Shown one piece after another: positions 1 through 9,230 of a DNA stretch of 64,000 nucleotides; position 1 is the stretch's first letter; every line of letters starts with the position of its first letter. The notes under the pieces were generated by a model. The model searched no databases. It was not told the origin of the DNA and was given only the letters and a program-made list of their open reading frames with translations. The position numbers were made by a program, and so were the translations under genes. Source of the DNA: Hydractinia symbiolongicarpus (lineage: Eukaryota; Cnidaria; Hydrozoa; Anthoathecata; Hydractiniidae); the NCBI RefSeq assembly GCF_029227915.1, contig NC_079880.1, positions 12,735,501 to 12,799,500 on the forward strand, given 5' to 3'.

Positions 1-744
1 CAACGATGTTTTAAAAGACGTTAGTGTGGTTTTCTACTTTTTATTGGGAAAACAAGTCACCTTGTTTTTATTAAGCTATAGTGCACAATTCAAGATATTA
101 AATCGTTAAATTAACTTCGTTTTTTTTTGCACTTATTGTAAAACTTTTTTACGAATTTTGTTCTAAAAATACTATCTGAAGATAAATATCGATACAAAAA
201 TTTTTCATTGTTTTTTTAATGGGAGCACAGCCCTTAATTACATTCTTTATATGGATCAATGTCTATTTCTGGATTTTGAACATTATTTGCTGTTTAAAGG
301 GAACGCCATATTCAATTCAAAATAATTGACATAGTTTATAATCTGAAATTTTCAATTTTCCGATTTGTAGAAACGGTTTCTTTGATCTTGTGTAGACCAT
401 GGATCAACGTGGCCAGAATTAAGTTTTTGCTAGAACCGGTGCCTGCTTTTCGAATACTGGCTTAATTAGGGAAGAACGGATTAAGTTTTAGGTGTCTTAT
501 GCTGACCATTTTGAGGTGACCCTCGTGCACTGCGATAGATGCTTGTCAAAGTGTAGATTTCATTAAATCTGTGATGTAGAGCTGTTTGCGTGCTATGTTT
601 CTTCTAGGAAAAGATGACATAATTCAAGAGCGCAATATATTCCGAATCATGGAAGAAAACTCGAACCACGTCTTATGGAAAAGCATTTTACATCGCACGA
701 CATTGTCATAGATTAAGGTATTTCATTTCAGACTAATTTTCCTG
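1..744. other. AT-rich non-coding stretch
   Basis: I see no open frame, RNA gene or clear repeat here. If the Polinton has a left terminal inverted repeat it should lie in or before this stretch, but no inverted partner was found elsewhere in the window. Confidence 0.5.
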
Positions 745-990
745 ATGTTTTTGTTTGTACATGCTCAACTCGAGCACCTGTGTCGGTTACCGGCACTTTA
801 CTTATATTCTCAAGACGCGGGACATGTGCTGATAATGCTTGTACCGGATAGGTTCAAAACGCAGGAAATGTGTAATGAGGCCGTTGAAAAAAGTCCACGC
901 ATGCTCAAATATATATCAGATAGGTTTAAGACACAAGACATGTGCAATAAGGCCGTTAAACAGGATCCTGAGGTACTCAAATATGTGTAA
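745..990 (+). pseudogene. DUF4116-like repeat protein fragment
   Basis: The last 50 or so residues hold two near-identical repeats of about 24 residues. Each has the pattern DRFKTQxMCN, then AV, then LKY. This resembles the short repeats (DUF4116-like) common in proteins of large DNA viruses and of eukaryotic transposons; the match is from memory and tentative. The first 30 residues do not show the repeat, so the annotated start is arbitrary and the piece is probably the 3' end of a longer gene whose upstream part is lost. The stop at 988-990 is followed directly by the start signal of the next small gene. Function is unknown. Confidence 0.45.
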
Positions 991-999
991 CATAATAAA

Positions 1000-1176
1000 A
1001 TGTGTATAAGCTGTCAATATAGCTTAAAAAGTATGATTTTCATGACCTTCCTTACCGCCATCGGTCTATCCCTACCACTTGTAACCCTAGTATGCGTACA
1101 AGAGGAGAAGGAGGGGTCCAATGAACGGAGAAATAGGGGTTTGGAGGCCCGCCTTGACATCCTAATAAATGAATGA
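1000..1176 (+). CDS. Small single-pass membrane protein (58 aa), Polinton
   Basis: This short frame starts at ATG 1000, directly after the motif cataataaa that precedes many genes of this element. It encodes 58 residues: a short N-terminus with CxxC, a hydrophobic segment at about residues 12-32 rich in F, L, I and V, then a charged tail with EEKEG and NERRNRG. Its stop overlaps the next ATG (1169) by 8 bases, as in a compact viral gene cluster. I do not recognise the family. A small membrane or virion protein is an inference from the hydrophobic segment only. Confidence 0.5.
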   Translation: MCISCQYSLKSMIFMTFLTAIGLSLPLVTLVCVQEEKEGSNERRNRGLEARLDILINE

Positions 1177-1375
1177 GCATTGTGAGGACTGTGAAAGGGT
1201 ACTCGATGCATATGACAAATGTAGCTGTGGACGAAGGTTCGTGGTAAAGGGTAAAATGTTATGCTGGTACTGCTATCATGAATATATCACATATAATGGG
1301 GGCGGCTGTGCATGTACAATGACATGCAATTCTCTGCAATCGTTCATATATAATAAACAAGATGCTGAAATTTGA
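1169..1375 (+). CDS. Small Cys-rich, zinc-ribbon-like protein (68 aa)
   Basis: Start ATG 1169 follows the motif cctaataa. The protein has CEDC near residues 5-8, KCSCGRRF, then CWYC, and a later CAC cluster. These spaced CxxC and CxC pairs suggest one or two zinc-binding knuckles. It overlaps the gene upstream by 8 bases. Its last codons contain the tataataaac motif and the ATG (1362) of the gene downstream. The tight overlaps on both sides favour a real gene. Family and function are unknown; nucleic-acid or protein binding is possible for such knuckles. Confidence 0.5.
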   Translation: MNEHCEDCERVLDAYDKCSCGRRFVVKGKMLCWYCYHEYITYNGGGCACTMTCNSLQSFIYNKQDAEI

Positions 1376-1935
1376 GAACGAGCTTGTTAAATCTAATATA
1401 TTCTACAATTTTGCTGCTACCTTCACAAACATCGAAGATATTAATATAGAATACTTGACGCAATCGGATACCATGCCTGCCAATGGAGGTAAGGACAAAC
1501 GATATAGGGTACCATACGCAGGATCTTGGGGTAGCTTTGAGGATAAAGACACCAAAAATCTGGTCCCCGAATGGGGTGACTAAATATAACGCCAATGCAT
1601 CACCGGCAATGAGCCTGGATTTTGAGGAGTATCCCGATTGGATTACAAAGTATCGCCAAATATGGTCAAAGGTTGAGGAGCTGATATCTGAGCAATTAAC
1701 GACAGAGCCTGTAAAAAAGGATCGTTATGTGAATACTAAGCTCTAATATTACAAGGACACAATTACCACCAAGTTCTATGGTATGCCCGTACCCTACGAT
1801 GAGCACTGCCAAGCCAGCGCTATTCTAGTCTTTTCATCGGTATTAGTACAGGGCAAAAACCACTACCCACAGACACACATCACAGAATGTTGGTATAAGG
1901 ACTTTAAAAAGGAGTGGTTACTAAGCGAGGACTAG
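1362..1935 (+). pseudogene. Unidentified Polinton protein, frameshifted (about 190 codons)
   Basis: A start at ATG 1362 follows tataataaac plus four bases. The reading frame runs to about 1560, then changes frame (1560-1583). It continues past an in-frame TAA at 1744-1746 to a stop at 1933-1935. The parts read as one soluble protein with PDWITKYRQIW, KFYGMPVPYDEH and KDFKKEWLL. I recognise no catalytic motif. Position among the capsid-side genes suggests a structural or accessory role, but this is a guess from context. There are at least two disabling lesions. Confidence 0.45.
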
Positions 1936-2050
1936 AAAGACCATATATTCTATGGGGTCTATATGACCCTATAAAATATAATACATTAAGGCCTATATTC
2001 AGGTGGAGACTCTACATAGTGCTTGCATATTGCACAGATTGAAGTTTTTT
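1936..2050. other. Gap between convergent gene remnants
   Basis: AT-rich spacer between the stop of the plus-strand gene at 1935 and the end of the minus-strand small gene at 2051. No clear hairpin was seen. Confidence 0.4.
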
Positions 2051-2247
2051 TTAAATTTCGTCCTTCCCCTTCTCCCTACCCTTGGCAACCAACTGGGATC
2101 TCTCCTGTTCGTTGATAGCATTCACGATTCTGTTAAACTGCTGCCGCATTTGTTCCTTGAACAACATGTATCTTTCCTTTTCACGGCTAATCAGGCTATA
2201 ATCATGGTCGCTTATTATACCATTTTCCATTGCCTGATATCACTCAT
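2051..2247 (-). pseudogene. Small charged helical protein (59+ aa), probable frameshift near start
   Basis: From ATG 2230 a 59-residue frame runs to TAA at 2051-2053. It is rich in K, R, E and Q (REKERYMLFKEQMRQQF) and should form an amphipathic helix or short coiled coil. A second ATG at 2247 lies directly behind the motif gaataaag that marks other starts of this element, but it is in another frame. I therefore infer a frameshift of one or two bases between 2247 and 2230. The upstream gene's TAA sits inside the same motif. Family unknown. Confidence 0.4.
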
Positions 2248-2249
2248 CT

Positions 2250-2626
2250 TTATTCTATCAGAATGCACATGGTTATATTGAAAAACGTGACGTTCTTCTC
2301 ATGATGGTAGACGTCCGTTAGCATAAACACCAGACGGTTCGTTGACCCCTTTAGTGGAACGTATACAGGACTGTCAAAGGTCCAGGTTAACATATCTCCC
2401 GATCCTTTAAAAGCCATTCACAATCTCGATACGAGTCATCCTCTGGTCAGGTCCTACTTTCCTGATCGTAATATCGTTGTTGCTATATAGGTTCAACCAT
2501 CCAGGTCGAATGCTTATCGATTTCAAGGCAATTCGAGTGTCCTGTCCCAGGTAGTCCTCGAAAATCGTAGGTCAATTTTGCCGCCCATTGTGCGACCACG
2601 GCATTAGGAATCTCTGCTAAGGACAT
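2250..2626 (-). pseudogene. Possible minor capsid-like protein, frameshifted (about 125 codons)
   Basis: The frame starts at ATG 2626 (MSLAEIPNAVVAQW) and needs two frame changes, near 2530 and near 2420, to reach TAA at 2250-2252. The segments have alternating polar and hydrophobic stretches typical of beta-strands, such as RIALKSISIRPGW, ITIRKVGPDQ and FDSPVYVPLKGSTNRLVFML. A single jelly-roll minor capsid or other virion protein would fit a Polinton and this beta-rich look, but I see no diagnostic motif. The start lies back to back with the plus-strand fragment beginning at 2625. Confidence 0.35.
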
Positions 2627-3184
2627 GATGGGTTCGGTACCCCTTATAAACTCTATTTTTAAATTCCACGCCTATTACCACATGCGTCGTATCCTAGCAA
2701 GAATGAAGGTACCCATGCCGTATGATGACGGATTTTCTCAGTATAAAAGCCCTTATAGCAGCTCAGGCTATGCCCAAGTGTGTCACGAATACGGTGCAGA
2801 TTCTAACGACAAATGGTAGATACTGGCCCCAGTTTGCTGGCGACTGGGCCAAATTCATCATGCCAAAACGCCAAGTTCTAACGTCGGAGGGTCTTACCAA
2901 GCTTAGCAAGAGTATCTGGGTTTATGCGGCTTGACCTGAATAACAAGGCTTTTGTGCGGCATGCCACACCGCCTATACATACCATACCACCTACACCCCC
3001 AAAGCAGGCATTTGATATTTCTGAAATCACCCCTTAGGCATATACTATTACATTTCCTATACATAACATACCACCTACAACAACATCGTCTCCCATACCC
3101 GGACAACCCCCACCAAACCAACACGAGGATACCAAGGCCTCATTAATTACCACAGGGGTAGGTATAATCTTGGCATTTATATAG
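2625..3184 (+). pseudogene. Unidentified Polinton protein with Pro-rich linker and C-terminal membrane segment, frameshifted
   Basis: The first part (2625-2819) encodes HAYYHMRRIL and VPMPYDDGF. A frame change at about 2815 leads to RYWPQFAGDW and KFIMPKRQVL. A further frame change near 2930 leads to a linker of about 70 residues very rich in Pro and Thr, with one in-frame TAG near 3040. It ends in a hydrophobic stretch (ASLITTGVGIILAF) and a stop at 3182-3184. A globular domain, Pro/Thr linker and terminal membrane anchor suggest a surface or virion-membrane protein, but the family is not recognised. It ends 14 bases from the convergent gene on the minus strand. Confidence 0.4.
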
Positions 3185-3198
3185 TTGAAATAGGTCTA

Positions 3199-4493
3199 TT
3201 ATTTCACGTATAGCACGACAAGCCCGGCAGCTCCCGCGATGGCCATATACAGATCTTTTGCCGCATATTTCACGATGGTTGACGCTACCCTCAAGAAGAA
3301 CGAGACTACCGTACCAATGATCCTGGGTATCGCAACACCTGCCTTGCCTGCTAGGTATTTCAGAAAATTTCCAAGCCTTTCCAGTTGCTTCTCTACGAAC
3401 CATTTTTCACCACCCTCTGCGGCACCTGCAACACCTGTCGCGGCACCTCCCCCTCCCGTAACGTATAGTACAATAGTGCTTATTAACAGCCCAATAGCAG
3501 AGACTATACTAGCTATGGTTATCCTCTGTTCACGGAAGAGTATCCGGAGCTTCTCCAGCAGAGTTGTGTTACCTCCGGCGATTTTCAAGAGCGTATCTTT
3601 GATATGTCTGAGTTGGAGGTATATGCCAGTGAATAGTACACCATGTGCTTCCCCTATGGACTTCTTTTTATCATTCCATCTTTAATCCCTTTCTTCGCCT
3701 TTTCTATCTCCTTCTCAAGATTAACTTGTTGTCCTTCGTCTGCCCCAACCTTCTGCTTCTTAAGTTCCTTCACCGTACCCTGCCTTGTTAATCTCGCTGT
3801 CGTATAGGATCATCCTATTTTTCAGGCTTTTCAAGTTACCCCTTAGCGTATAAAGCTCTAGTTCAAGTCCCCTTCTTTCACGTGGGGTGATGCCACCTTC
3901 ATCGGGGGCGACAAACGAAGTGTCTTGTATAAGGCTCTCCGTGGCATCTACAAATTCATCGATCTCCTCCAACGATTCCATCTCAATATGTTCGGCTTCC
4001 TCCTCTATTTTATTATACCTATTCAATAGGTTCTGGGGCCTAAATTTACCACCTTCATTTGGTGTAACATAGTCAACAAACCCCAGGGCTTGCAAGCGAT
4101 GCCTACCCAGGAGTGTTTGCATCTGACCAACAGTTTTTAGGCTGCCATCTTGATTTGTAACCACCATTTTGTTTTCTTACCCTTCACTATCTCCTTAACA
4201 AATAGTTGATTCCCCTTGTCTTCCCTGAAGATCACATAATATTTCGCATTAGGCTGTAACCCCAATTTTTCCGTAAGACGATCGTAAAAGCCATCGATCT
4301 TTGATTTTAGTAACTTTTTCCTCTGCCCTGAAAGATCCCCCTGCTGTTGTTCTGTTGAAGGCCCCCACGTTCCAAGAAGTTTTGGTGTTCCAGGGAGTTT
4401 TGACGTGGTATCACTGGGTTTATCTGGATGGCTTCCATCCTCCTCGTCATCATCAATATCAATGTCAGGTACAAAAATTGGATTAGTCGGCAT
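3199..4493 (-). pseudogene. Large membrane-associated Polinton protein, frameshifted (about 430 codons)
   Basis: Start ATG 4493 (MPTNPIFVPDIDID) follows taaataaaaga. The N-terminus is acidic and Pro/Ser-rich. A middle part with YYVIFREDKG switches frame near 4160 into a Glu-rich helical region (EEEAEHIEMESLEEIDEF). Further frame changes near 3760 and 3680 lead to a C-terminal part with IAGGNTTLLEKL, two or three hydrophobic segments (ITIASIVSAIGLLISTIV and AIAGAAGLVVLYV) and an Ala/Gly-rich loop. It is divergent from the probable capsid gene with only 34 bases between the starts. A virion-membrane or scaffold role is plausible from context but not shown. Confidence 0.45.
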
Positions 4494-4527
4494 TCTTTTA
4501 TTTAAGATTTCCTCATATATAATAAAC
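4494..4527. promoter_or_regulatory. 34-bp divergent start region
   Basis: Only 34 bases separate the ATG of the minus-strand membrane gene (4493) and the ATG of the plus-strand probable capsid gene (4528). Read outward, each half ends in the element's recurring start motif: taaataaaaga toward the minus gene and tataataaac toward the plus gene. This is probably a compact two-way promoter. Confidence 0.5.
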
Positions 4528-5765
4528 ATGAGTGCATTTGGAAGGACGCTTGACCCCTATGCAGAGATGAAGCAACTTTTTGGTATCAAGGGCCGAAAAC
4601 AAAGGGTTCAGATAAGCCAGATACCTTCAAGCATCAACCAGAACAAGGGCCTGCGTGTGGATATGCCTAATATGTCCAGGAATGATGTCATCTTTCCGGG
4701 TAGTCCCAAGCTTCTATTTGACCTGACGCTGCCGGGTATCAACACGACACGTACGATCGTGTCAAAGATTAGTAAAAGCCTAGTAAAGAACCTACTTATC
4801 ACTTTGAACGGCAACAAAATTCAAAACATATCGGATTACAATATCCTGACCGTATATAGGGATCTGTGGCTGCCAAGATTTGATAGGGATCAATCCTAAC
4901 GACGGGACCATCAGGGCCCTGCAACTGGTCATGTTGGAACGGCTGAGGAGAAAGCAATCGTGGCGGTATATGGCAACACTTTCTGCATACCACTAGGTTA
5001 AATGTTTGAATTGACAAGGGACCTACCCTTTTATGCAACAGGCCTGTACGACAGACTACAATTCGTAATAAATTTGCGGGACATGCTGATGTCATTAAGG
5101 ATGGAGGTACGGGATCCGGGGCAACGGCGAAGGCAGCCGATGCCGCGTACGGGATCACCAACATTAAGCTAGAATTTGACAAGCTCAGTCATGAAGGTCT
5201 CGCAAGCGCCGTGATGTCGAGGTATGCAAGATTGGCCCTGTCATACGAAAGGATACTCCGTAGCAAGGTGCTTACTATGAAAAAGGCCGACACAAGTTAT
5301 AACCTCCAAATTGACACCCCCTCAAAATCGTTTAAAGGTGTTTTGCTACTCTTCATAGATCCTGGAAAGGTGAAGGCTTACGCTGGCGTTAACAAAACGT
5401 TTTATAACCCCGGGATTGCGAAGGTCAGCGTCACTGTCGAGGGAGAACCAAACGATTTGTACTCTCACGCGATGATTTCCAAGGACCACCTCGAACAGAT
5501 TGTGAACCTTTTTGGTAGCCATGACTCGAACGTGAACATTGGGCAATTTTTTAACGAAAGGTATGCCCTGTTTGTAGACTTTCGGGCATCTCCCGATCAC
5601 CACCTACATGGTAGCGAAAGGTCCCTACAACGTTTGTCTGATGGTATCACGCTGCACATCACAAAGAAAGCAGACGGAACCGGAGATTCCATAGCTTACG
5701 TGTATTTGCTTCAAGACGGTAAATTAAATATCCTGGACGGTAGGTTCCACTCTGTGGAGTATTAA
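4528..5765 (+). pseudogene. Probable major capsid protein, frameshifted (about 410 codons)
   Basis: Start ATG 4528 (MSAFGRTLDPYAEMKQLFG) directly follows tataataaac. The frame is open to 4899, then at least two frame changes between 4890 and 5210 lead into a long open stretch to TAA 5763-5765. The protein is beta-rich with segments such as LLFDLTLPGI, LLITLNGNKI, GVLLLFIDPGK, KVSVTVEGEP and RYALFVDFR. Length, beta content and position beside the membrane gene suit the double jelly-roll capsid protein of Polinton/adintovirus elements. This is a judgement by family resemblance; a structure prediction would decide it. It is absent from copy B. Confidence 0.5.
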
Positions 5766-5774
5766 ATGACTACC

Positions 5775-5806
5775 ATTTATATTTGTCCTCGGAGGCAAAT
5801 ACAAAT
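5775..5806 (+). promoter_or_regulatory. Imperfect 32-bp palindrome before HNH gene start
   Basis: Arms read atttatatttg on the left and gcaaatacaaat on the right around a GC-rich centre. The ATG at 5811 follows four bases later. The same element, better conserved, precedes the second HNH gene at 10716-10747. It is probably a promoter or operator. Confidence 0.5.
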
Positions 5807-5810
5807 CAGT

Positions 5811-5876
5811 ATGGAAGAAAACAAGAGATATCTAAATTGCAAGAAAAGTGTTGTAACCGATATGTCTCAGAATAAA
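5811..5876 (+). pseudogene. Remnant of zinc-finger HNH gene (both ends, body deleted)
   Basis: The first 15 or so codons from ATG 5811 (MEENKRYLNCKKS) match the start of the zinc-finger HNH gene that survives in copy B at 31739-32395. About 45 bases later the sequence jumps to that gene's last codons and its TAA inside the motif gaataaag. About 600 bases of the gene body are therefore missing in copy A. The deletion junction lies near 5850-5860, where the two copies begin to match. Confidence 0.55.
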
Positions 5877-5881
5877 GAGAC

Positions 5882-6284
5882 ATGGCGGCAATAGGTGTGA
5901 TAGTGGCTGGGGCAGCCATAAACGCCCTTGCATTCAGCGGTTCAAATTATTTATTTTCAAAGCTCTCAGGACATGGTGAGGTGGAGCGCAGGCGTCATGA
6001 CGAGGCCGTCGAAAAGTTAAATTCGGCACAGGCCCAATGGATCAGGGACAAACAAGCCAAACTCGATTTTTTGCAAAGCAAAGAGAGATGCAGCTCAAAG
6101 CAGGTAAGAGTTTGAGGGAACTCGATGACTTTATGTATCAGTATTACATCAACGCGGAAAAAAAGCTCCTCAGTTGAAGGATTTCTACACACCCTCGAAG
6201 CAACAGCAGGATGGAGAACTCACGTTCGTCCTTGGCTCCCTATCTCTGCTAGGGTTAATTGTCTGTAAGAATGCGTTTTTTTAA
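5882..6284 (+). pseudogene. Small membrane/coiled-coil protein (about 130 codons), frameshifted
   Basis: Start ATG 5882 follows gaataaagagac. The N-terminus is hydrophobic (MAAIGVIVAGAAINALAF) and could be a signal anchor. A charged helical part follows (VERRRHDEAVEKLNSAQ). A frame change near 6095 and an in-frame TGA at about 6175 interrupt the rest, which ends in a second hydrophobic segment (LTFVLGSLSLLGLIV) and TAA at 6282-6284. Two terminal hydrophobic segments around a helical middle suggest a membrane-spanning virion or assembly protein, family unknown. The integrase starts 17 bases downstream. Confidence 0.5.
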
Positions 6285-6300
6285 CATGTATAATAAAGAC

Positions 6301-7126
6301 ATGTCAAAAACGCACGTTGTTATCGAAGAAGAGGAGGAAAAGCTGAGCAATATCTACTATATTCCGGAACATCTGTGGGTCGGACGCACAGTCGTCAAAT
6401 TACTCGCGAAGGAGAGTGGTCTCTCAAAAAAGAAGGTAATTCATTGATTGAGTAGGCAACTCTTGTGGGTAAGAAATATTCGGGACCCAAAACGTATTGC
6501 CTACCCCCGTTTCACCATTACAACGCCCAACGAGATGCACTAACTTGATCTACTGTACATGCCTCAAAACAGGGTATATGGAAACACCTATAAATACATC
6601 CTGACAGGCCTCAAGATATAAGGTAGCGAGGCCCCTAAGAACCAAGAAAGCTACCGAAGACGCCGAGATGATCAAAGATATTTACAAAGCAGGACCCCTT
6701 CATTACTCCAAAACCTTTCAGTGCGATAATGGTTCCAAGTTCAAATCCGACGTAACGAAACTACTGGAGGATAAGGGTGTTGAGATCAAGAGGGCTACCA
6801 CAAAGTACCAACATACGTTCACGGCCGTCGTCGAATCTTACAACAAGATACTCGCCGAAAGACTATTTAAGCCTCAGGATGCCCAGGGGTTAGCATCCGA
6901 TGAGACTAGTACCACCTGGGTCAAACATCTGTATACCATCGTGAAAAGCCTTGACAATACCAAGACTACCATGATAAACATAAAACCTAACAAGGCCATT
7001 AAGCTGAATATGGTATCGCTCACGAAAAGCGAGGAATATCCAGAAGAGAAATCCCTACCCGAGTATCTGCTGCAGCCCGGGGAAGAGCATGGAGATCAAA
7101 AGAGACGCGCCACTGATGCCTTTTTC
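6301..7126 (+). pseudogene. int: Polinton integrase (RVE family), disrupted and 3'-truncated
   Basis: The start ATG 6301 directly follows tataataaagac. The N-terminus is acidic (VIEEEEEKL) and precedes the zinc-finger/linker region. In-frame stops lie at 6445-6447 and 6541-6543, the latter next to the first catalytic Asp region (DLLYMP). About 10 bases are lost near 6610, removing the VDIAS segment seen in copy B. The second catalytic region reads CDNGSKF where copy B has CDNGSEF, and the Glu region (VVESYNK) is kept. The C-terminal 100 or so bases are deleted with the intergenic spacer, so the gene runs directly into the tail of the minus-strand BRO-like gene. Confidence 0.8.
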
Positions 7127-7816
7127 TCACCAAGCCTAAAATGTCTAACCCTCTCTGGGTTTACTTCAATACATCCACGTTCCCGAAGCCAGTTGTAATG
7201 GACTATAGCATTAGAGGTCTCTGCCAATACCACGATCTCACCGTTAGGGTAATCAACAAACTTATTACGTATTTTTTGTGCTACATACCCTTGTTGCCCA
7301 CAGATTGCAACATATGGCCAGGGATCATCATTTTTCTTTTGGATAATAACCATACTGTTATCCTTGCCAGGATCTTTAAAGTGGGGCACGGGACGTTGCT
7401 TCGGGTCCTCATATTTTATCATTGAGGAAGGCTAGGGCATTATCCTTATCCCCAAGAGCCTGACGCTGCTCCTTGATTTCATCCTGTAATTTTTCCACCC
7501 CCTTCCCGGATAGCCATTTTATCAAGGCTTTTGCCTTAGACTTTTTCGATCTGATGGTAATTTCGAGGGCCCCGTCCAACGTGACGAAAATATCATGCCG
7601 TTTTTTAATACCTTCCGAGGTATTTGGGCAACTGTAGTCGCCAACTACAGTTGTTATACCCTCTATTTCTCCTCTCGGTATTGTCATTTGACGTTTAATA
7701 CCGTACTGCCTATCATTTGGAATACACAGGAATCTGTCTAGGTCAGTACGTTTGAAGAGGGGTTGATTCCTGGCTCCTGCGGGTATTGCGTTGAATAAGA
7801 CGATTTGTGAAGACAT
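7127..7816 (-). pseudogene. BRO-N-like protein, frameshifted
   Basis: ATG 7816 opens a 135-codon frame. Its later part, FVTLDGALEITIRS then KKSKAKALIKWL, fits the end of the BRO-N/ANT fold, a DNA-binding domain common in large DNA viruses, baculoviruses and phages. A frame change near 7415 leads to a C-terminal domain of about 90 residues (KKNDDPWPYVAICGQQGY, then ETSNAIVHYNWL and NPERVRHFRL). This resembles the C-terminal regions of viral BRO/KilA-type proteins. The last codons are replaced by the deletion that joined it to the integrase. It probably binds nucleic acid. The BRO assignment is by pattern only. Confidence 0.55.
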
Positions 7817-7887
7817 TTTCGATATAGTAATGCCTGGCCGGAGGATTTTTTAACGGTCAATCCAAAGTTTTCCAAGCTCCGGGATAT

Positions 7888-8417
7888 TCAAGCCTTGCGT
7901 ATAGACATGCATGCTCGGACCTTTATATCATCCCAGTCTGGGATCATGTTGGTTTCCTCGTCTATCATTTTCATTTCTGAAAACTCATGAGGAAACCAGA
8001 GGAAAAGCTGTTTCTTCTGCCTCCGAAGGTTCTTCGGAAGAGCACTGTAACTTTGGGTTAATAGCCATAAACTATGCTTTCTAATTCAAGCAAGGGCTGC
8101 CTTTTATCAAGGCTCTCGTCAGATATCATATCATCAACCACGAAAAGACTATCCTCAGCAGCGAATAACGACGATAATTTCCGAATCCATTCAAACAGCT
8201 CATTTCCGGGGTCTATCAGGAACACGTAATCATCCCTCCATAATGAGGCACTCTCTAGGTATGTCTTATTCCACCGTAGGGTAGGGCAAAGTATCACTAT
8301 ATTGTGACAGTGTCCCTTGTATTCATTTTCGAGGAGGTTCAAAACACGTTGTGTCTTGCCACAAGACGTCGGGATGGTGAAGATTGCTGTATGTGGATCT
8401 CTTACGACATCCAACAT
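7888..8417 (-). pseudogene. A32-type packaging ATPase, disrupted
   Basis: Start ATG 8417 follows gaaataaa. The N-terminal part has a Walker A motif, PTSCGKT, at residues 17-23 and a Walker B motif, LFVVDD, near residue 91. This is the arrangement of the FtsK/HerA-like genome-packaging ATPases of Polintons and large DNA viruses. After about 115 codons the frame ends at 8058-8060. The expected continuation (LLTQSYSALPKNL) resumes in another frame, with some sensor-region codons missing. Copy B has the same break, so it predates the duplication. Copy A also lacks about 15 bases near 7920 that B has. The stop is TGA at 7888-7890. Confidence 0.75.
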
Positions 8418-8421
8418 TTTA

Positions 8422-8608
8422 TTTCAATTGCTCCACATCCTGTCGTGAACTTTGAGGGGCAGGGCACCACAGCCCTAACATATCAATACACCCCCATCAT
8501 TGTTTTCCAATTATCCCCGACAGACATGGCAGAGCTTGGTCCCTCTAGCCTTGTATTCGAGGGGTGGTTGGGTATATGTTAATTTTCCCTACAGGCACCG
8601 CAATGCAT
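8422..8608 (-). pseudogene. Degenerate zinc-ribbon fragment
   Basis: In several frames this 190-base stretch encodes Cys pairs typical of a zinc ribbon: CGAC just after an ATG at 8608, CHVC, and GCGALPLK followed by HDRMW. No single frame joins them, so at least two frameshifts would be needed. It lies between the ATPase and an upstream zinc-finger gene. The call is weak. Confidence 0.25.
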
Positions 8609-8940
8609 TTCGATACCTTACAACAAGCCTTGCCTTCTCCGGTCTATCCCCAATGAGTTCAGTATATTGAATTATAATCCTGTATGTGAGTATATCATAC
8701 AGGATGAGATAGTTTTCATCTTGTTGAACGCCCCGAATTTCTGCATCAATGGTAATGGAATCCAACTCATGTTCAACATCTTCTATATCTCTATTTGATA
8801 CAACCCGCCTTTTTCTAGCTTTATCAAGGCATTCCATACCGGTCTTAGTTCGACTATTGCCCCTAATTTTAAACTTGTGCCGGGGTAATAGCTGTTTACA
8901 TACGTGACAACATTTTATATCCGTTTTAGTATTGCGTCCC
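8589..8940 (-). CDS. Small zinc-finger/helical protein (82-115 aa), copy A only
   Basis: The clear frame starts at ATG 8837 (MECLDKARKRRVV). The same frame is open upstream to 8942 and encodes CCHVCKQLLPRHKF, a CxxC knuckle, so the true start may be upstream and its ATG mutated to GTG. The C-terminal half is helical with YLILYDILTYRIIIQYTEL and ends RNALRCL. The frame overlaps the stop of the 93-residue gene upstream. The family is unknown; the knuckle suggests nucleic-acid or zinc binding. Copy B lost this gene in a deletion of about 700 bases. Confidence 0.45.
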
Positions 8941-8942
8941 GA

Positions 8943-9224
8943 TCACTTGACTCCTTCCATAACTCGTTCACTCAATTTTTGTTTAGGCACGATGCTTGCG
9001 GGTAGCCATTCTTTGGATACGGCCCTTTCACGACTTGCCCTCCCTGCTGAAAAATAAGCAATTATTTTGAGGACATTGCTGGTGTCCATTTTTGTAGATG
9101 GCCTTGTTATGTCAAAAAATTTCTTACCTGCCATGGCATAGGCAAAGGCGAAACCAAGGTCCACGACTGTCTCGTAAAGCATATCTAAAATCTCCTTTTC
9201 TTTTGGTGTTACGTTACTTGCCAT
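8943..9224 (-). CDS. Unidentified helical protein (93 aa), copy A only
   Basis: ATG 9224 follows gtaataatta. The frame is intact. The protein is mainly helical: KEKEILDMLYETVVDLGF, then a weakly hydrophobic FAFAYAMAGKKFF, then a basic C-terminus ending LSERVMEGVK. It is too polar to be a clear membrane protein. It sits six bases after the stop of the membrane gene upstream on the same strand. No family is recognised. It is absent from copy B. Confidence 0.45.
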   Translation of the reverse strand: MASNVTPKEKEILDMLYETVVDLGFAFAYAMAGKKFFDITRPSTKMDTSNVLKIIAYFSAGRASRERAVSKEWLPASIVPKQKLSERVMEGVK

Positions 9225-9230
9225 TAATTA

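Noticed and set aside
3239-3685. 148-codon plus-strand frame rich in Pro, Ser and Ala
   Set aside because: It is the antisense of the membrane protein at 3199-4493, which has conserved hydrophobic segments and neighbour spacing.
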